The notes beneath the pieces were generated by a model, which did not search any database, was not told the DNA's origin, and worked only from the letters and a program-made list of their open reading frames with translations. The position numbers were made by a program, and so were the translations under genes. From Candidatus Nitrotoga sp. HW29 (GTDB lineage: Bacteria; Pseudomonadota; Gammaproteobacteria; Burkholderiales; Gallionellaceae), in the NCBI RefSeq assembly GCF_924101635.2, contig NZ_CAKMAA020000047.1:1-63492 (forward strand): a stretch of DNA of 63,492 nt, read 5' to 3'. The stretch's first letter is position 1. Every line of letters begins with the position of its first letter. Below, piece by piece: positions 60,471 to 63,492 of this stretch.

Positions 60471-60533
60471 TTATAACGTAAAATTAACCAGCCGCCCCGC
60501 TTCTGGGCGATTTGGTTGAACGCCGGGTTAGGC
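60471..60533 (-). repeat. attC-like site 4
   Basis: On the minus strand: GCCTAAC (matches RYYYAAC), arms GTTCAACC and GGTTAATTTTAC, centre CGCCCAGAAGCGGGGCG, then GTTATAA. It carries the stop codon of the ParE-type toxin gene in its first box, a usual cassette feature. Confidence 0.8.
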
Positions 60534-60824
60534 TCTGGACTTCCAAATGGCGGGGTCTCTGCTACCATGGAATACTGCCAAGACAACGATGCGATGTTTC
60601 TCTGCACGAAAATAAACGCTGTATGGAAAACGATAGGCGACAACACGCCGAATGTCCTCACGAACAACGACAAATTGGAGAGGTTGTTCAGATGCCAACG
60701 ATACGCAACGGTCAATCTCGGCCATAAACTCAATAGCAAGACCAACTCGCTTGGTCTCGTACCACGCACTTGCCTCGATGAATTCTGCACTGGCGGCACG
60801 ATGAAAAGTAACGGGCAGGCTCAT
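60528..60824 (-). CDS. ParE/RelE-type toxin (cassette gene)
   Basis: 98 aa. The RelE/ParE fold is seen in FHRAASAEFIEASAWYETKR, IRRVVAYRFPYSVYFRAEKH and VVLAVFHGSRDPAIW. Its ATG overlaps the antitoxin stop (ATGA). The stop TAA lies in the attC box. Whether it cuts mRNA or poisons gyrase is not clear from sequence. Confidence 0.88.
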   Translation of the reverse strand: MSLPVTFHRAASAEFIEASAWYETKRVGLAIEFMAEIDRCVSLASEQPLQFVVVREDIRRVVAYRFPYSVYFRAEKHRIVVLAVFHGSRDPAIWKSRA

Positions 60825-61048
60825 TGCCTGATTTTGGCAAGAGCAGCAGCCTTTACTTCACTCCATGAAACTACATCGTCGGGGTTGGCAAGATGATCTG
60901 CGAGGCGGCGGTCAAGTTCCGTTTTCTGCACTTCGGTCAACGGTGGCACGGCACCACGACTAACGATCCCGTCCCAGATGGCTTCAACCAGTTCGATCTG
61001 CTCGTCAATGTCGAGCACACGAGCTTGTTGTAAGAGTTGTGTGTTCAT
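60821..61048 (-). CDS. Addiction-module antitoxin (cassette gene)
   Basis: 75 aa. LLQQARVLDIDEQIELVEAI and LTEVQKTELDRRLADHLANP then SWSEVKA are the marks of the short addiction-module component family that pairs with ParE/RelE toxins. I start at ATG 61048; the frame also opens at 61075. It precedes and overlaps the toxin. Confidence 0.87.
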   Translation of the reverse strand: MNTQLLQQARVLDIDEQIELVEAIWDGIVSRGAVPPLTEVQKTELDRRLADHLANPDDVVSWSEVKAAALAKIRQ

Positions 61049-61114
61049 GATCTGGACTCTATTCAAAACTAACAAAGTAATTCTAGCGCGCTGCGTAACC
61101 TATGTCGAACATAG

Positions 61115-61174
61115 GCCCAACGTTTGACTTAAGCGGCGTGCCGAAGGCACGTCCGCTTGAAGGAAGGGTTAGAT
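61115..61174 (-). repeat. attC-like site 3
   Basis: On the minus strand: ATCTAAC (RYYYAAC), arms TTCAAGCGG and CCGCTTAAGTCAAAC, inner hairpin GTGCC/GGCAC, then GTTGGGC (GTTRRRY). Both core boxes fit the attC consensus. Confidence 0.88.
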
Positions 61175-61191
61175 CGCGCCTTCACAATGAC

Positions 61192-61491
61192 TCACGCAGG
61201 CTGCGCTATGAACTTGACGCCCAAGGCTCGCGCGACCTTCAATACGGTCTCGAAGCGCGGCTTGGCCCCAGGTGCGAGCGCCTTGTAGAGACTTTCACGG
61301 CCGAGGCCTGCATCCTTGGCGACTTGTGCCATTCCTTTCGCGCGCGCGACGTCGCTCAGCGCGAGAAGAAGCAAGTCTGGATCGTTGGTCTCCAAAATCG
61401 CAGTCATGTACTCAGCGATCGCTTCGTCGTCATTCAGATAACGTGCGGCATCAAAGACGACGAGCTTTGGTGTTGCTTTGGTCTTGGTCAT
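61192..61491 (-). CDS. HigA-like antidote protein (cassette gene)
   Basis: 99 aa with a helix-turn-helix: MAQVAKDAGLGRESLYKAL near residue 54, then PRFETVLKVARALGVKF. The N-terminal AARYLNDDEAIAEYM is typical of the antidote proteins that follow Gp49/HigB-like killers. It overlaps the toxin stop by four bases. Confidence 0.9.
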   Translation of the reverse strand: MTKTKATPKLVVFDAARYLNDDEAIAEYMTAILETNDPDLLLLALSDVARAKGMAQVAKDAGLGRESLYKALAPGAKPRFETVLKVARALGVKFIAQPA

Positions 61492-61793
61492 AGATCATCT
61501 CCGAGTTCGGCTGCGAGCTTCAAAGCACGGCGGATGTCTCGTTTCTGGGACGTCTTGTCACCAGCCGTGAGCATCACAATGATGATTCGGCCGCGCCGAG
61601 TGAAGAAGAGACGATACCCAGTACCAAAGTCAACCCGTAGCTCCGAGACATCCCCTTCAATCGGTTGCCAGTCACCAAGGCTCCCTGCTTCAACCTGCCG
61701 CAGCCGGGCAACGATGCGAACCTGAGCACGTTTGTCCTTGAGATCATCAAGCCACGCAACGAACTCTTCAGTTTGGCGAACCGTGTACATCAT
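61488..61793 (-). CDS. HigB/Gp49-like killer protein (cassette gene)
   Basis: 101-aa RelE-superfamily toxin: FVAWLDDLKDKRAQVRIVAR, GDVSELRVDFGTGYRLFFTR, IIVMLTAGDKTSQKRDIRRA. Toxin precedes antitoxin, as usual for this type. Two ATG codons open the frame; either may be used. Confidence 0.9.
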   Translation of the reverse strand: MMYTVRQTEEFVAWLDDLKDKRAQVRIVARLRQVEAGSLGDWQPIEGDVSELRVDFGTGYRLFFTRRGRIIIVMLTAGDKTSQKRDIRRALKLAAELGDDL

Positions 61794-61847
61794 TCATTGT
61801 AGCCATATGGATACAATAGATCAAGTAGGGGGTACGGTTCGGGCGCG

Positions 61848-61915
61848 GCCTAACGCTCGCGCTCAAGGGCCGCCGCGCCGCGCAGCGGCGGCCCCGCTGG
61901 AGCGCGTTGTTATGT
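61848..61915 (-). repeat. attC-like site 2
   Basis: On the minus strand: ACATAAC (RYYYAAC), AACGCGCTCCAGCGG, a long GC-rich stem (GCCGCCGCTGCG/CGCGGCGGC), TTGAGCGCGAGC, then GTTAGGC. Both boxes match. It contains the stop codon of the GNAT gene. Confidence 0.9.
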
Positions 61916-62398
61916 TTCCAGCCACTTGTACATAACCAACGCATCTACGTAGCCCTTGGAAGGATGGCGAAATGCCTTAGGCAGGCGACCGACGGTATCG
62001 AAGCCCAGTTTATGCCAAAGCTTCACTGCGCCCTCATTGTTCGACGCCACAAAGTTGAATTGCATTGCCTTGTATCCAAGCTCGCTAGCGATTTTCTGAG
62101 AGTGTTCGCACATTGCGCTGGCTAGGCCGCGTCCTCGCGCAGCCGATGAAACCATGTAGCCACAATTGCAGACGTGACTTCCTGGACCTGACTGGTTGGT
62201 CTTGATGTAGTAGGTGCCTAGGACTTGTCCATTGTCCTCAAACACGAACGTTTTTCTTGGAACCTCCACCCACTGCCTAAGCGCCTCTGCTTTAGTGATA
62301 TCTCGAGGGTATGCATAGGTCTCTCCGGCTGCGGCGATCTCGTGAAAGATCGGCCAGATCTGGTCAAAATCTTCGCGCGTGGCCTCCCGTATATGCAT
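61910..62398 (-). CDS. GNAT family N-acetyltransferase (cassette gene)
   Basis: 162 aa: MHIREATREDFDQIWPIFHE at the start, then GYMVSSAARGRGLASAMCEH near residue 80 with the acetyl-CoA pyrophosphate loop RGRGLA, and LWHKLGFDTVGRLPKAF near 140. The substrate is unknown; relatives acetylate amino compounds such as phosphinothricin-type or L-amino acids. The start is ATG 62398; a longer frame would run into the attC site. Confidence 0.9.
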   Translation of the reverse strand: MHIREATREDFDQIWPIFHEIAAAGETYAYPRDITKAEALRQWVEVPRKTFVFEDNGQVLGTYYIKTNQSGPGSHVCNCGYMVSSAARGRGLASAMCEHSQKIASELGYKAMQFNFVASNNEGAVKLWHKLGFDTVGRLPKAFRHPSKGYVDALVMYKWLET

Positions 62399-62413
62399 CC
62401 CGTCTGACCTATC

Positions 62414-62498
62414 TGCTAACGAATAGCGTTTATCTGCCGCCCCGCCCAAACTGGTTTAACCTGCGTCCTGTATTGGCGGCAGATAAACCTTGTTGGAC
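62414..62498 (-). repeat. attC-like site 1
   Basis: On the minus strand: GTCCAAC (RYYYAAC), AAGGTTTATCTGCCGCC pairing with GGCGGCAGATAAAC, then GTTAGCA. The last box departs from GTTRRRY at two positions. At 85 bases it is the longest site. It sits directly before the GNAT start. Confidence 0.78.
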
Positions 62499-62520
62499 TG
62501 AACCTTACGGAGAGCGGAAC

Positions 62521-62754
62521 CTATGGGGATTGTAAGGTTTTGCGGCGCGTCGTCAACTGCATGATCGGGGAGTACGCCAGTGGGTAAGGAATAAGCGGAT
62601 ACTCCAGCGCAAACTTTCTGCGCTCATTGCTGCCTGAATATTGCACAAAATGATAAGTGCGAACGCCGCTCCTGCCGTATGGGCGAGCAAATCCACGGCA
62701 GGTACAAACACATGATTGTCGGGGCGCCGCAATAAAAAAATAGAGAGATTTCAT
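62521..62754 (-). CDS. Small ORF downstream of the IS91 transposase
   Basis: 77 codons opening at ATGA over the transposase stop. Begins MKSLYFFIAAPRQSC. I do not recognise it; it may be part of the IS91 element's end rather than a gene. Confidence 0.3.
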   Translation of the reverse strand: MKSLYFFIAAPRQSCVCTCRGFARPYGRSGVRTYHFVQYSGSNERRKFALEYPLIPYPLAYSPIMQLTTRRKTLQSP

Positions 62755-63254
62755 GGCGGCTCCCGAGGCGGCGCACGCGGCATGTGTGGGGGAATCGCCT
62801 TTACTACCCGTAACTCGCCTTCACCACAGTGCGGACAGTTCAGCCACTCGATACCCGTCACCCGCCGCATGAATGCTTCCACCGATTCCACCACGATCGG
62901 GTCAGGCGCGGGTGCTTCCAGCGCCGCGCGCGCGGCGGCCAGGTTGGCGGCTTTGTGCGCGGAGCCGAGCAAGCCGTAGTGTCGGATACACCTGAAGCCA
63001 CTAGGCAACATGTGTTGCATGAAACGTCCGATGAACTCGCCTGCTTCCAGGCGCATCACCTTCTTGCGGTTGCCATTGGCCGAATCGCGCATCCTGAAGC
63101 GCACATGACTCCCATCTATGCCGAGGATGCGCTCATTGAAAATTGCCACCCGGTGCGTGTAGCGCCCGAGATATTCCAGCACTTGTGCCGGCCCGCCCAG
63201 CGGCTGCTTGGCATACACCACCACCCAGTCGGGGCGGCGTAAAGCGGCGATAAG
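62751..63254 (-). mobile_element. IS91-family transposase, 5'-truncated
   Basis: C-terminal half of a Y2 rolling-circle transposase: RRPDWVVVYAKQPLGGPAQV, LGRYTHRVAIFNERI, VRFRMRDSANGNRKKVM, FMQHMLPSGFRCIRHYGLLG and a CPHCGEGEL zinc pair. The frame is cut off at about 63254, right at the start of the 55-bp repeat, so the catalytic tyrosines are lost. The element adjoins attC site 1. Confidence 0.88.
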
Positions 63255-63257
63255 TAT

Positions 63258-63312
63258 GCGAGTGCCATGAGGGTCAGACTCGATTTAATTTGACGTACTG
63301 CCATCATTTCTA
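63258..63312. repeat. 55-bp direct repeat, copy 1
   Basis: Identical to 63438-63492, a period of 180 bases. It contains, reversed, the edge motif also seen near the IS4 and IS110 remnants (63265-63286). Confidence 0.9.
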
Positions 63313-63326
63313 TAACCAGTCCTTAC

Positions 63327-63389
63327 ATGATGGCTCGCCTTCGCCCTTTATATCTACCCGGCCAACCTTTGCAAGTTATCCTGTAGAAA
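63327..63389 (+). pseudogene. Start of a Y1/RAYT-type transposase, stopped
   Basis: ATGATGGCTCGC... gives MMARLRPLYLPGQPLQVIL then TAG. This resembles the first residues of REP-associated (IS200-like) tyrosine transposases, which typically open MARLPRLYLPG. Only the first 20 codons remain. Confidence 0.5.
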
Positions 63390-63437
63390 GGGCGTTATAT
63401 AAAGCACGTTAATTGATAGTGAGCGTTATTTACTAAC

Positions 63438-63492
63438 GCGAGTGCCATGAGGGTCAGACTCGATTTAATTTGACGTACTGCCATCATTTCTA
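63438..63492. repeat. 55-bp direct repeat, copy 2 (at window edge)
   Basis: Exact copy of 63258-63312; the match may continue beyond the window. Confidence 0.9.

Noticed and set aside
60516-60896. 126-codon plus-strand frame
   Set aside because: Shadow of the ParE-type toxin pair on the other strand, crossing an attC site.
61102-61725. 207-codon plus-strand frame
   Set aside because: It lies across the HigBA-like cassette and an attC site; the minus strand encodes recognisable toxin and antitoxin.
63116-63307. 63-codon minus-strand frame
   Set aside because: It joins the 55-bp repeat to an out-of-frame part of the IS91 gene; chance.

Overview
This window looks like the chromosome of a betaproteobacterium, probably of the Nitrosomonadales/Gallionellaceae type. 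That placement is an inference from gene order and protein character, not from a marker such as 16S rRNA. Supporting blocks are fmdB-DUF502-aspS, folC-SPOR-cvpA-purF, rplM-rpsI-argC, flhDC-motAB, yajC-secD-secF next to tgt, and a two-domain APS kinase of the Thiobacillus type. No rRNA, tRNA, CRISPR array or prophage was seen.

Left part (1-31 kb), mostly housekeeping. A long minus-strand run goes from fmdB (7399) through DUF502, aspS, a barnase-like RNase with its barstar-like inhibitor, nudB, nadA and ybhP to clsB. Then come rluE (minus), icd and a SWIM/SNF2 ATPase (plus), a cold-shock gene, clpS-clpA, an HDOD-REC-GGDEF signalling protein, DedA, secF-secD-yajC-tgt, an SPFH/NfeD pair, two secreted proteins (one YceI), and lemA with two TPM-domain genes. 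A lipoprotein cytochrome c and a DUF808 membrane protein follow.

Middle (31-54 kb). queG and tsaE are divergent with overlapping 5' ends. Next come the AMIN amidase, then a DHH phosphoesterase overlapping an APS kinase whose ATP-sulfurylase-like half has lost its signature motifs. A secreted protein, a decayed IS630, motB-motA-flhC-flhD, and a patch of IS30 and IS5 remnants lead to argC, rpsI-rplM, purF-cvpA-SPOR-folC, selO, DUF2062, an internally deleted P-type ATPase and comEC.

Right part (54-63.5 kb), accessory and decaying. It holds an IS4 remnant, a secreted repeat protein with a DUF5648-like C-terminus, a yegD-like Hsp70, a dehydrogenase gene with a single-base frameshift, a scrap of duplicated yegD, an IS110 remnant, and a Phd/RelE pair whose toxin carries a stop at codon 3. 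The most notable structure is at 59.9-62.5 kb: five attC-like sites in one orientation separate a GNAT gene, a HigBA-like toxin-antitoxin pair, a ParE-type toxin-antitoxin pair and a broken TIR-protein gene. This is an integron cassette array with no integrase in view (a CALIN). It is bounded by a truncated IS91 transposase and a 55-bp repeat that recurs 180 bp later at the window edge.
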